From: Halichoerus grypus
Lineage: Eukaryota; Chordata; Mammalia; Carnivora; Phocidae
Length of the DNA: 64,000 bases
Assembly (NCBI RefSeq): GCF_964656455.1
Contig: NC_135722.1
Span: 110,676,234-110,740,233, forward strand
Direction: 5' to 3'
Each line of letters starts with the position of its first letter. The first letter of the stretch is position 1. This document shows, piece by piece, positions 18,590 to 50,219 of the stretch. The position numbers and the translations under genes were made by a program. The notes beneath the pieces are model-generated. The model had not been told where the DNA came from. It was given only the letters and a program-made list of their open reading frames with translations, and made no database searches.

Positions 18590-19130
18590 CTGTAGGAGGC
18601 AGAATAATGGCCCCAAGATGCCCACGTCCTGTTCCCTGCAGTCTGTGAATATGTTACTTCATGCGGCGAAGGAGACTTTACAGGTACGACGAAGGTGAAG
18701 GCTCTGGAGATGGGGAGAGTGGAATGGATTATCCAGGTGCGCCCAATCCAATCACACGAGTCCTTAAACGTGGAGACCCTTGTGGGCTGCAATCAGGGCC
18801 GCGCGTGACGTGGGGAGACGCGCGGAGAGACCAACCTCGCTGGCTTTGCCGCTAGAGGAAGGGGCTGCAGCCCGGCCACACCGGCCGCCGTGGACGCTGG
18901 AAACAGCAGGGAGGTGGGTTCTCCCCTGGAGCCCGCAGAATCGTGAGCTAACCGTGATCTAACCGTGAGCCGGGAGCTAACCATGAGCCGGGAGCTAACC
19001 GTGATCTAACCGTGAGCCGGGAGCTAACCGTGAGCCAGGATCTAACTGTGAGCCGTGAACCAACGCTGTCTTGTCTCAAAGCCACTAAGCTTGTGGCAGC
19101 TTGTTAGCGCCGCCATCGGAAGCTCGTGCC
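18590..19130 (+). repeat. LTR-like repeat (MaLR-type) with internal tandem expansion
   Basis: Starts 'aggaggcagaataatggccccaagatgccc', continues with 'tggattatccaggtgcgcccaatccaatca' and ends 'gccactaagcttgtggcagcttgttagc', the pattern of a common mammalian non-autonomous LTR. The tandem array at 18950-19058 interrupts its 3' half. Family name is uncertain. Confidence 0.6.
18950..19058 (+). repeat. Short tandem array of CTAACCGTGAGCCGGGAG-type units
   Basis: Units of about 18 bp alternate with shorter ctaaccgtgat units, roughly seven in total with few substitutions. It lies inside the LTR-like repeat. Confidence 0.8.
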
Positions 19131-22100
19131 CTGGACTGGCCAGGCATAAGGGCGTGTGTGTGCTGTTTTTCTGCTATTTCAGGTTAAAAAGAAAAGTAAG
19201 CTGGGAAGCGTTAGCCGAGGCGAGGGAGAACAGGGTCGGGCGGGGACCCTGCGGTGTGGGCAGGAATCATTCGGAGGACTTCTCGGTGCGGGTGGGACAG
19301 GCGTGGTGAGGAGCAGGTGCGTGGCGTATAACGAGGATGGGTTCTGGCGTCGAAACACCGAGAGGTGCGTGGACCCACCACAGGGCGCTCACAGGGCTCT
19401 GGGAGGACGGACGCAACAGCAGACTGTCCGCCTGAGGGGACAGGTAAGGTCCTCTTGGTATTGCTGGGCGGGAGGCTCGACCGTCGGGAGGGGAGCAGAT
19501 TTAGAAAACACAAGGCTCAGAAACCAGAACAACGAGAAATCGCAGCCACAGGCCAGGGGGACGGGTTGGGGGGCGGAGAGAATTTTGGCAAATTCCCTGG
19601 GCAGCGTCCTGTCTCCAGGAGCACCGAGCAGCCTGGCATGGAGACGGCCATCGTTCCTGGTCTGTCATCGGGCGTCCCTGTCAGGCTGGCTCGTGGACAG
19701 CCACGGACGAGCCACTCTCAACGCCCTCCAGCTGGGAGGGGAAGACACGGACACACGGAAGCTGATGCACAAGGTTGGGAGAGGTGGGTCACGGCTCAGG
19801 GCACCCCCTGCCTGCGCGGGCACCCCCACACCCGCTCACCTGGCTTCGTCTGCCCGTTGAACCCGCTCCCACCTGCCACCGTGAGACAGAGGCTCCCACT
19901 GAGTCCGCATGGTTGACAGGAGCCGCGTGGACCCCGGGGCACAAGTTGGGGGTAGCTGCTGTGTGTCCATCCCGTGGGGGGAGGCTCCAAGCTGCCTCCC
20001 GTCCGCCCCAGCCTCCTTTCTTCCCCATCCATCCCCGCACAAGGAGGGGTGTGTCTCCTCGTCCTGGGCGAGGACCTAAGGCCGCCCTCGAGCCAGATCT
20101 TCACCAACTTTCACCCAAACTCCATGGCACCCTTGAAATGTCCTCCTGACAGCCCCACCCCACCCCCAACCCGGGTCTGCCCCAGACGCTGTGGTCAGAG
20201 GTTCGAACTCGGCTCAGAAACCGACGAGGACTGCGTGTCCCTGTCTGCGATGCGCCGGCTGCCAGTCCAGCCTGGCTCCGTGTAAGTTCTGTGGATGCGC
20301 TCCCAGAACCTTGTTAATCCCCACGCACAGCCTCTCCGCCTTTGCTCTGGGTTTCTGCCATCCCCACCCTCATTCACCCCAGGCTCAATGCCAACATTCA
20401 GCCCGTCGTCCAGAATACACCTCGAGGGCCAGTCCTTCCACCAAGGCTTTGCTGGCCTCCCTAGTAGGATGCGACTGTTCCTTCCTCTAAACCCTTGTTA
20501 CAATTCCCGATCCTCTTTGCCGCGGAGGTCCCTCACTGATGCCAACATCGAACAGGCCTGGGCCCCACCCCAGAGTCTGACTCAGGAGCTGGAGCGGAAC
20601 CCGCTTATCTGCGTTTAATACAGATTCTGAGGAAGAGCCAAGACGGAGAACCATGGCCTTATTTTGAGTTTTTCCTCGCTGCGCGAGCAAAGGACATACC
20701 AGGAACGATAGATAGGAAGGCACATTTGATCAGCTCTCTGAACCGTATTTTTATTACCTTCAAGATGGGGATAATAACCCTCCTTCCTTGGGTTCCTCTG
20801 AAGCCTCAGGGAGCCAACACGGGGCACATCTAGGACCAGGTCCAGACGCGTGGTGCACGCGTTGACCTCCCCGGCCAGCCGACTGCCAGCCTAGAGCGTT
20901 TCCGGCGCGATGATTGCTGTGATGCTTAACGGAACCGCCTGTGCTGTGCTCGGCCCCAAGGGCATCTGAGTCACCCACATGGTCCCTGACAGCACTGAGC
21001 TCTGGACGCGGAAAGAAACTGCATGGAAGCGATTTCGTCACTCAGTGGCTTAACCACGAACATTTCTCTTTCTGGAAAAGAGCTTTTCAGCAGTGCTGAC
21101 TCAACTCACAGAATGGGACACACGGCCTCCCCACATTCACCCCCACAAGGGTTGGAGGGCTCACAGGGGCTCGGCCCTGCACCTCTGACCTCCCGATGCC
21201 GGTGAGGGAGGTGCCAACAGGCGGGATTGGAGGGTGTCACGGGGGACTTGAAAGAGCCGAGGTGAGTTGCTGAAAGTTGCATAAGTAGGGGAGTGGCAGA
21301 ACAAAAAGTGGAGCCCAGTTAGTATAATTTCAAGGGCAGTATTCTTGACCCTTCAGCACAACTGACCCCAGCAATTATCCTGTTAACTTGATCAGAGTGT
21401 GAGCCTCCATCCTGATCAGCAGAGTTCAAACATGCACGATGCACGGGACGGTCTCCCTTTGCTCACAGGAGTCGGACTAGCCGTGTGTTGCACTGGGGAT
21501 GCCCCTGGGCTCAGGGCACCTGTTTCCCCGGCTGGGTCACAGTCCCCGTTGTGAACTCCGACTCCCCCTTTGAGATGCGGGCACGTGTCCACACGTCCAG
21601 ACAGCTTTGCGAGCTGCCTATGCCCATCCCAGATGGCTGGACCCCAACCACCCCCCCAGGCCAACTTTATTTTAACTAAAGAGAAAACAAACTAAATCTT
21701 GCAATCCATTTCACCTCTTTGGGCCTAAAAAGCAAAGCTGAGCTATAAAAATACAAGTTGCTATCTCTGCTGTGGGATAGCACATCAGATCCTCGGACGA
21801 GGTTGCTGCCGGAGGGCGTGGCTTTACGGAAATAGGAAGTTCCTGCCTTGGATCGTCTCTGTCCAAAACTTAATTTCTTCCATCTTCTTACTCAGTCTGG
21901 AACTCCTGTTATATGGAAAAAAGCCTTCATTTTTAATAAGTCATTTGATTTTTTTTTTCTCTCTCAAGTAAGTTGACTCAAAAGACAAATAGCCCCTAAA
22001 TTCACACTAAGGTGTAAATGACTGATGGAAGATCCTTTCCCCGCAGCAGGTTTTCAGCGGGGAGAGGGCCTGAGGGAACTCTGGGCTCCAAGCATCGGAA

Positions 22101-22329
22101 GGGGCGAGGCACACACACCATGCGGGCACGCGGTGGCCAGGCGTGAAGAAAGGATTCAGAGAACAAACCTCGGTCGCCTTCTCCACCTCCTCCTCCTGGT
22201 GTCTGCTGGAGGACAGGGCTGCACAGAACCGTGCGCCCCGTGGGGGTCCTGGCGCCACCTGTCCCCGCACAAAGGTCCTACACTATGCCTGTCTCTTCCC
22301 AGGCTGTGCTTGTCCTCTCTGGGACTGAG

Positions 22330-22790
22330 CTAGTTTATAACTGCGAATCCACACCTCTCACCCCCTTCACCCGTTTCTTCTCTCTCCCTGCCCCCTCCCC
22401 TCCAGCGGCCCCTCGCCCCCCATATTTGAGTCTGTTCCTCTTTTTGTTGTTTGTTCTTTTGATTTTTTTTTCCGATTCCACATAAAAGTAAAATCACATG
22501 GCATTTGTCTTTCTCTGACTTCTTTCACTTAGCATAACACCCTCTGTGTCCACCCGTGTTGTCACAAATGGCAAGATCTCCTTCTTTTTCGTGGCTAATA
22601 CTCCATTTTGTGTGTGTATCACATCTTTCTCCATCTATCGATGGACACGTGGGTTGCTTCCGTATCTTGCTGTAAGTAACGCTGCAGTAAACATCAGGGT
22701 GCAGGTATCTTTTCCAATAAGTGTTTTTGTTCTCCTTGGGTGAATACGCAGAAGTGGATTACTGGAACATCTGGTACTTCTATTTTTATT
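22330..22790 (-). repeat. L1 fragment, reverse orientation
   Basis: Reverse complement of L1 3' sequence: 'ttcacttagcataacaccctctgtgtccaccc', 'ctttctccatctatcgatggacacgtgggttgc' and 'gtgaatacgcagaagtggattactgg' are hallmark antisense L1 segments. Confidence 0.85.
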
Positions 22791-23119
22791 TTTTTTTTCG
22801 GACAATTCTGTCTAACACAACATTTACAGAAACATCACCAGTTTTGGGTTCTTGTCTAAATCATGCATTATGTTCAGAAGACAGTACCTTTACGAACCTT
22901 GTAAACAAGCCAATGTATTAAAATAACTCCACATAGGGTAGACAAATGTTAAGACCTTCTTATTCAGTAAGAAAAGGTTTCTTCACTAAAGATCGAATGT
23001 GGAGGAAGCCGCAGCATGGTTAAGTTGTGCACCCAGGGATGGCTGCAATGATCATGACCTCAGGGCAGCTTGGACAACCTGGGGGTGGGGAGCTTCCACA
23101 TGCATACAGGGAATGGATT

Positions 23120-23222
23120 GCCCCATCTCTGCATGTCCACATTCTATTTCCCCTTCAAGGTCCAGCTCAGAGTCGACCTCCTCCATGAAGCCTTCCTTGA
23201 TTGCACCTCCTCCACCACTGGT
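23120..23222 (+). repeat. L2 3'-end fragment
   Basis: 'ccttcaaggtccagctcagagtcgacc' followed by 'tccatgaagccttccttgattgcacc' is the characteristic L2 pattern. Confidence 0.6.
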
Positions 23223-23285
23223 TTTTTTTTTTGTTTTGTTTTGTTTTTTCCAGACTCCCGTAGCATTTGACCTGAACTGCTATTA

Positions 23286-23458
23286 TTTTTTTTAAAAGAT
23301 TTTATTTATTTGACAGAGAGCGAGCGAGCACAAGCTGGGGAATGGCAGGCAGAGGGAGAAGCAGGCTCTCCGCCGAGCAGGGGACTCGAGCCCGGGACCC
23401 TGGGATCACGACCTGAGCCGAAGGCAGTCGCTTAACCACTTGAGCCCCCCCGGCGCCC
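23286..23458 (-). repeat. CAN-SINE, reverse orientation
   Basis: Begins with the antisense tail (ttttaaaagattttatttattt) and ends with the antisense head (cttaaccacttgagc...ggcgccc). The whole tRNA-derived body is present. Confidence 0.92.
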
Positions 23459-24670
23459 TGAACCGCTATGAACTTGCCTCCAGCGATCTAGTACCCGTCA
23501 CGGCACCTGACGTATGGTGGGCGGCAGCCAGCGTTCGAGGGAATGCAGGAGTCTGCATGGTGAACATTAACCTGCTGCCCAGATACGCTCTAACCCGAGT
23601 CACAGTCTGGATTTTTACAAAGTGTGTGAGAGACCCCAGGAGGGACCCAAACTACTTACCACAGCATCTCAAAGGCATCGCTTACATATTCACACAGGTC
23701 CTGCATCACACAAGTTGAGCACGCATTTGTACACACACCACCACCCTTGCTGAACATATAAATACATGCAAGTGAGCACACGCAGAGACCACGTAGTGAC
23801 TTCATCCCATGCACGTGGAGTCAGAATAAGTGGGAGCAGGTGACAGGATTCTAAAACCTGCCCCCGGGCCCCGGACCGGTGCAGCCACCTGGTCTGAAAA
23901 CCCTCTCCTGAGGCCTTTTCCCCGGGGCACAGACACACCCTCTCAGTCCCCCTCTGTGAGCCGGACCTGGATCCTCGGCTCTGCCGTGGGCCCGCCGCGC
24001 CCAGCGGGGAGAGCCTGCTGGGGTGGCTCTCGGCTCAGTGTCTCTGAACACCTCACTTGGGACTGAATCCCAGGCACCCCCAACTTAGCACAAGTCCTCT
24101 CACTTCTCTGGATTTGATTTCACCTGCAAAATGCAGGAATGCCAGCATCCCCAGGCCGCGGGAGGAGGTGATGGACGTTCAGCGTGTACGTCCGGGACAG
24201 AATATTCGACGGACTGTTTATCATTATCGCCGTCAGCACTGCTCCCTTCGTCCTGCCCATGGAAAAGCCAGCCTGCAGCCTTCTCTAATACACTGAAGCC
24301 GAAACCGCATCCCCCAGAAGCTGCCCCGGGACCCCCACCGGACCCTGCGTGGTGCCCGCTCGCCCCTGCACCCACAGAGCTGCCCCGCGGGGCTCCCCGG
24401 TCCCAGGCTGGCCACCACGAACCCCGCGGCACCCGACCTAAGGCAGCAGAGCCTCCGCGCCTCCCTGCCTGGAAAGCACGCCCGCCGACAGCGTGAGCGT
24501 TGCCCTCAGGAGTCAGCCCCCACGCCTCCTCCTCGACCACACAGCTTTGCCAGAGTCAGTCTCTGACCCAAAACCCCAAGAGCAAAGAATAGCAATTGGC
24601 ACTTCTTTTTCTGTTGAAAGACACCCCCCCCCCCCCGCCCCGATCTGGAGAACTAAATCACATTATAACG

Positions 24671-24750
24671 TTGCAACAGCGTCCGCGCGTAATCAACCTG
24701 TGTTGCCTCACGTCCACGATGTGGCAACTGCTGAAGACACGGCTTTATAA
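24671..24750 (+). promoter_or_regulatory. MMP8: Probable MMP8 promoter (C/EBP-like site and TATA box)
   Basis: TTTATAA at 24744-24750 lies about 85 bases before the start codon and would place the transcription start near 24775. Upstream, TTGCAAC (24671-24677) resembles a C/EBP half-site, which would fit a myeloid granule gene. A C-run is at about 24625-24640. TATA placement is fairly convincing; the factor assignment is inferred. Confidence 0.55.
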
Positions 24751-24834
24751 GGGACCAGAAGAGAGAGCAGTGACCGGGCCGCAGTCCGGTGAGCTAGGGA
24801 CGCCCACGAGGGGGCCCACCCGGAGGACACCAGG

Positions 24835-33361
<8,527 letters not shown>

Positions 33362-33807
33362 AGCTGAAGCAGTCACACATATTTGCATCCATTTTCCACA
33401 TGTGGAAGGAAAGTCTAGTTTGCGTAGCCATTTTCCTGGGTCCTATTTATACTTCTCTCGACAATGAGTAATGCTGTTTGCTATCACTGTCCTCACTGGA
33501 TCTCCCTTCAGTGGAAATACATTTGGAGTATCCTGTTGTCTCCAGGGCTGATTGAGTGCCTATGGATTCCATCTCAAGGGAGGAGATGAAGCCTTCCCTG
33601 TCACTTCAGTATTCACTATTTCGTTACTTGCTTACCTGACTTCCAAAATGCTTATATATACCTAAATCTCCTTTATCTGCTACATACAATTCAGCACTGG
33701 GTTTTGGTGAAATGTAGAGACCAGGAACAGCGTAAACAGTCCCTCTTGCCTTTACTGAAAATGTAGTACTATTTTCCACTCTTGGAAAAAAAATATTGTT
33801 GATCTAT

Positions 33808-34195
33808 GTTGTGGCTTGAATTGTGTCCCCCCAAGAGAGAGAGGTTGAAGTCCAATCCTAGGTACCTATGAATATACCCTATTTGGAACTAGGGTCTTCG
33901 AAGATGCGGTTAGTTAGAATGAGGTCATGCTGGAGCAGGGTGGACCTAGGGACTGGTGTCCTTGGAAGAAGAGAAGCAACACAGACACATAGCAGATGAG
34001 GACATGCGCACGTGAAGACCAACCTGGGAACGGTGCTTGTAGAAAGCCAACCGTGGCCAGCAGCCACCAGAAGCTGGGAAGAGGCAAGGAAGGATCCTTC
34101 CTAGTGCCTTCAGAGAAAAGAATTTCATCCTCCCCACACCTTGGTTTTAGACTTGTAGCTTCCAGACCTGGGAGAGAATAAACTGGGTTGGAGCC
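33808..34195 (+). repeat. MaLR-type solitary LTR (MST/MLT-like)
   Basis: Starts 'gttgtggcttgaattgtgtccccccaa', includes 'gaggtcatgctggagcagggtggacc' and 'actggtgtccttggaagaagag', and ends near a polyadenylation signal (gagaataaac). This is the classic order of a non-autonomous LTR-retrotransposon long terminal repeat. No internal retroviral coding sequence is next to it. Confidence 0.75.
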
Positions 34196-36979
34196 TGTGG
34201 AGCTTCCTTATGGCAGCCCTGGGATATCTACCAGCTGGATACCGTACCCCTGCACTTAAGAAAATGAGTCAACACAAAACGACAAAGTTGAACCCTCAGG
34301 AAGAATTACTGTCACCTTCCCCAAAAAGGAGCAAAAAGGGGAGGTACCACTTTCTCTTCTGTCTCCTCCCAGCTCTATCCTTTTAGAGTCTAAGCAAATG
34401 GGCTAGTGATTGGAACTGTTGTTCCTTATTTCTTCTTTTCCAGGGATACTCAGGAGGGCACACTACCCATAAGCGGGATTTACTGCACAAACCAAACAGT
34501 GTTGGGCACAAAATTCAATGACTCTCATTAAATTAAACTAAGCTGAGATGCATACATTTGATAGTGGTTCTTTTCTGTCAAGAACTTTAGGATTCTGGGA
34601 CCATAATGGCTAATCCAAATATCAAAATCATTATAATGTTATATTTGCAGTTGTTAGAATATAATGCAGCTTATTACACATTAAATAAGTAAGTTTTAAA
34701 ATCTATTTATTACTAACATTCTATTTTTCAGCTCATTTTTACATCTCACAGATAATTTAGTAATTTGGTACCTTATTCTGGTTCAAAAATTAAGTGAGTT
34801 CAAAATAGATATATTAAATGACTGACTTGTGATCTCTAATTTCTTAAGATGCTACCACATAGTTCATATAAAGTATGAAAACAAATGGCAAATTTCAGTA
34901 TATTTGCAGCCATTTATTTTCTTGTCAGCATTGACATTAACTTTTAGTTTCCATTTACAAAATATTTTGTAAATATTCAATTTCCTTTACAGATCCCCTC
35001 AAATATGTCAGCACATTTTTTCTCCATTTACTTTACAAGATAAGAAAACAAACTAGGATACACTAACATTCATTTATTCAACAATACGTAATCACCTACA
35101 TGTCCCAGGACTGTGCTAGGGAAAGGGAGTGATAGAAATAATTCATTGCATCAATATAACAAGTGCAAACATGAGAGTCGATTTCAGACTATCATATTTT
35201 CTAAGACATCTTATGTCCCTTTTTACAAGCATGAAGATGGGAGGTTCAGAACACCTGCTAGTTATGCTAGGTTCTTGCCCCAAACCTCATATATATACAC
35301 ACGTTGTTGAGATGAAAACTGAGTTCATACTATTTCTTTAACCATATTTCGCAGAGTCTTAGCAAGTGAACAGCAATGTGAAGTGAAACAAAGAATTCAA
35401 AAATTACTCCTTTTTGTAAAGTTCTCTTCTTGACAATATGTGGTATTTTCTGGCTGTTACACTGAAGTTTTATGTGAATACAAGAGCTCCAAGAATCTAA
35501 GCTTAGAATTTAAATAATGAGAGTACTTTTTACCTTGGGTTAAATTTCTCCGAAAGCAAAGGCTAAGTCCAGACCTTGGTGCAGTTATTTTATTGGGGAC
35601 ATGTTCCCAGGAAGCAAGAGCGGGGAGGCAGGCAGAGTGAGGTAGAGGAGAAAACCAAGACAAGGGCGCTCTCGAGGTTTCTACACCGGGCAGCCGGGGC
35701 TCGGTGCCAGTTGAACCTCCTGAGAAGCCTAGCCAACACCTTTCACTGTTGAAATCTGGAAGGGAAGGGAGGCTGGGCATTCATCCTTCCGTTCCTTTGT
35801 GCATAGGGTGGCTCTAGGCTAACACTTGGGAGGAAAGCAGAAAGCATGCCAGAGGCATCTCCTACATCTTTGCTGATGGACGATTAAAATGATGGGAAAT
35901 TGGAGAAGTCTCCTCTGGAGAAATTTCACAGCCCAGGAAAGAAGACTTATAGATACTGACACTGACCTATGTTAACACCTTCTCCCCACTCCTTTGCTGC
36001 GATAAGACCCCAATTTCATTTGAGGTCGTAATACATCCAACTAACAATACATTTTGTGGTCTTGCTTACGACCAGGTGTGGCCAGTGTTTAATTTCTTGC
36101 CAAAATGCATATGCAGAGTGTTGTGTGCGTTTCTGGAAAGAGACTGGGAGCTTGCTTTCTCTGCCGTCCTCCTTCCTGCTGCCTGTAACGAAGACACAAC
36201 CATCAGAGCCTGAGTAGCCACCTGGAGACCACGAGGCATTGCACTGAGAGAGCAGCGCAACCAGGTGGAGGCGGCCTGTATCCTCGGGGATGGGGGTTGC
36301 CATATGAACCTGGGCTACGCTATCCGTGCTTCTTTTAAGTGAGGGAGAAATAAGTTTTTATTTTCTGAATCATCTGTTAGTTTGAGTTCTCTATTCAACC
36401 AAATCTTATCCCAACTAAAGCATCACACGAAACATCTGAAACCTACCTCACCTCCCTGCAGTGAAGGTCATCTCATAGGGCTTCCAGTCAGCTCTCTGGT
36501 CTCTCATTCTTAAACAGATTGCACAGCACAGAGTCTCTAAACATGTGAAAAAACCTCCTGACATGAGAAACAGGCACCCAGAAAGAAACTTTGAAGAAAT
36601 AGAGACAATCCTTGGAGCAAAAGAAAATTTCAAGATAGACTTAAAAACACTATACATTCTCAAAAGATAAGGTATATTCTACACCCAAACACCACTAGCA
36701 AAATGCAAGAAAATAAATAAAATATTCAGAGAATTAAAGCTCTTGGAAACTAAAAACACAACTGGGCTGGAAAATAATGTTGGCAGAAAGTAGTAAAAGA
36801 AATATCAGGAGCACAGAGTTTCAGTCCACAAAGTCCAACAGATGTGTATTCTAGAAAAGGTAAGGGAAAATAGAGTGGGAAGAAATTATCAAAGAAACTA
36901 CAGAGGAAAGTTTTCTTGAAGTTTTCATAATGAAAGGGTCTGCTTACTGCCCAGTAATGTTAACGCGAAAAGGAAAAGG

Positions 36980-37190
36980 AAAAAAGAAAAGAAAACCACA
37001 TCAAGAGACATCATTATGAAATTTCAGAATATCTGCATAAAGAGAACATTCCCAACATTTTTCAGAAGAAAATACATCAAGAATCAGAATGAAAGACTTC
37101 CCAGCAGCAACACTAGATTCTAGAAAACAATGCAAGCGTGCTTCTAATGTCTTAAAGAAAATTTATTTTGGTCTGAAATTCTGTAGGCAC
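36980..37190 (+). repeat. Old LINE-like fragment
   Basis: 'gaaatttcagaatatctgcataaagagaac', 'aagaatcagaatgaaagacttcccagcagcaac' and 'tagaaaacaatgcaagcgtgcttc' resemble a degraded LINE (HAL1/L1 type). Family assignment is tentative. Confidence 0.4.
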
Positions 37191-38074
37191 TCTCAATCAG
37201 GTGTCAAATGGAATAAGGGACATTCTTAGGCATGAAAAGATGGAAAACATTCATTTTCCTTGTACCCTCTACACTGTCCGCCCCATCTCCCTCGGCCATC
37301 TTCAAGTATATTGGCGTCAGTCGGCCAGATCTCCCAAAGCTCATCTGGGCTCTGCTACCTGCTTCCTTGGGCTCTCCACACACCCCCTGTGTCATCCACA
37401 TCCCACCCATTTCATTCTTCAAGAGCCAGCAGAAGCCCCACCTGGCTGAGCCGCTAGACCACACTCATCAGCGGCGATCCTACCTTTGGCTCTTCTCACG
37501 CTCTGGAATCTTCAGTGCACATTTCGCCACTCGCCTCAGTTTCGTCTGGCATTAATTTCTGTACACGTCTGAATTCCCCAACAAGATTGGAACAGTGTCT
37601 TACTCATGCTTCAGTTTACGGTGACAGGCAAATAGCAGGTGCCCAACACACATGGGCTGTTTATCCTAGTTCATTACGGTAATCTGACTCCTGATTCAAT
37701 TGTCTTTTCGTGATACCTTTCTATCCAAGATATTCTGGGGTTTCGTTCAAAAGAAAATTGCTTTACAATCTCTCAAGAACTTCGAAGATAAGAAGAGCTC
37801 CAACTTTGCAAGGACAACAGTAACTTGGACGCTGGCTTCCTATTATATTCAATTCAATAATGAACAGTGATTGTGTTTACTCAAAAACTGCAGATCATGA
37901 TTGCAAAATCAAGTTAACCTAAGGGGAAAAAAAGCATATCATGACACACTTCATGGCAAATGTCCTTTTCTGGTATTAATTAAATGATGATACAAGCCAA
38001 TTCATGCCACGTCTTACTCTTGTTTTCTAAATTCTGTGGAAACAGAAACAGGCTTCAACAGAAAAGAGAGAGGA

Positions 38075-48939
<10,865 letters not shown>

Positions 48940-48944
<5 letters not shown>

Positions 48945-48964
48945 ATTCATGGACCAAAAATAAA
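48940..48964 (+). promoter_or_regulatory. MMP27: MMP27 polyadenylation signals, one overlapping the stop codon
   Basis: AATAAA at 48940-48945 overlaps the TAA stop (48942-48944). A second AATAAA follows at 48959-48964, and a third at about 49269. A very short 3' UTR is predicted if one of the first two is used. Confidence 0.6.
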
Positions 48965-50219
48965 CCTCCAGAGGTCTTTTAATCTGAATTCTGCTTCAAA
49001 GTGGAATAGAACTATTCTTTCACATAAGTCGCCTGTCCTCGTTCTAGATATCTATTCAACAAAGATTCCACGGATATTTTCAGCTGCCTGATTCTTTTTA
49101 CAAGAAGTTATCATGCATAAGCAAAACTCTTGCTGTACTTTAATCCTATTTTATGCTTTGTGAACTTGAAGAAGTAAGCCATGTATCTTATAATAACTAA
49201 ATACTGCAGACATTTATTAAACCAATCTTTAGCAACCTATTTTGTCTGGACCTTTGCAGTTGGAGGCCCAATAAACTGCAACCCTCATCCCTACCCATAT
49301 TCTGAAACCACCGAGAAATGATGCTCAGTTGGGAGAGAAAATGCCACCTTTTTTACTGATAAAACTTATATTAGTAAATGTACCTGTGGGCAAGCTAGGT
49401 TCCTAATATCAAATTCTAGAAGAAGACATACTTACACACAAGTCATGGGGAGAACTGGAAAGAACCAAGTCTCCCTAAGAATGGGAGTCTTCTATAGGTT
49501 GCATGGAGCCCAAAGAGAAAGAAAGAGGATGGAGTTACATGTGCCAAGTTTCTGTTCCCAAATTCACCAATCAAATAAGTTATTCCACCTGCCAAATAGG
49601 AGCGCGAGCCTCGAGAGATAAAAGAGGTATTACATGACAGGTGCTCCCCCAACAATTAGGAAACTGGTAGGAGAAGAAAAATAGTGTTCCCTCTAACCTC
49701 CCAAGCATAGGCCAATGCATTTAACCATTCCTTAGAGAATTTAAAATCAGATTTTATACACACCGATCTCATATACAAGAAACATAGACTTTTCCTCCCT
49801 GTGTTTGAAATATTGGGTTTCACCTGAGCCAAAACCTATAGAGGAAAAGTTCCTGTCCTCTTTGCTACACCATGTATTTGTTGAGTTTCTAAATTCTTAA
49901 TGGTTAAATTTTACCTTTCCACCCTCAAAACAAAAGTTTGGCTAAGCTCTTCATGAATTTTCTGACCCAGAAAATGGGAGGTTGTCCATTGAACTTGATT
50001 CTGATGAGGTGATAGATTGAGCAAGTGTCACCTAATAGAAAATATGCATAGAAAATCTCAGAAATTCCTATAATCACATTCCCTACCTTGAGTTCATTGT
50101 TCCCAGATTCCTATTAGAAAGGGACATAGAGAAGAGTTATTGCATGTTTGAAATAGAAAGTAAATTTTAAAGAGTACAGCTTAATACCTAGCATATAGTA
50201 GATATGCTAGTCTTTGTAA

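Larger units (their letters stand above)
11656..24590. other. MMP1-MMP8 intergenic region, no MMP10 seen
   Basis: Starts with the MMP1 3' UTR, then repeat fragments (SINE, L1, L2, MIR, LTR-like) and a GC-rich block at about 16.4-20.7 kb. I looked for MMP10 or MMP3-type exons on both strands, using the PRCGVPD switch, the HELGHSLGLFH-type zinc site and hemopexin FWPSLP motifs. I found none, intact or broken. Many short open frames in the GC-rich part overlap on both strands and show no domain. Confidence 0.6.
33362..38074. other. MMP8-MMP27 intergenic region
   Basis: Holds the MMP8 3' UTR, a MaLR-type LTR (33808-34195), AT-rich unique-looking DNA and an old LINE-like piece near 37 kb. No exon of another MMP is visible. 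The exact MMP8 transcript end is not clear: AATAAA near 34177 belongs to the LTR, and ATTAAA-type hexamers occur near 34529. No TATA box is evident just before MMP27. Confidence 0.55.

Noticed and set aside
19156..19916. Overlapping open frames of 234 and 183 codons in the MMP1-MMP8 gap
   Set aside because: Two different frames on the same strand are open over GC-rich, CpG-rich DNA, with no motif, splice pattern or homology I recognise, and no trace of an MMP.
33808..34195. Possible endogenous retrovirus next to the LTR
   Set aside because: Only a solitary non-autonomous LTR is present. No gag, pol or env-like frame or second LTR was seen nearby.
38036..38074. Upstream in-frame ATG extending MMP27 by 13 residues
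   Set aside because: The extension is polar and would bury the signal peptide. The ATG at 38075 matches the human start and gives the human length of 513.
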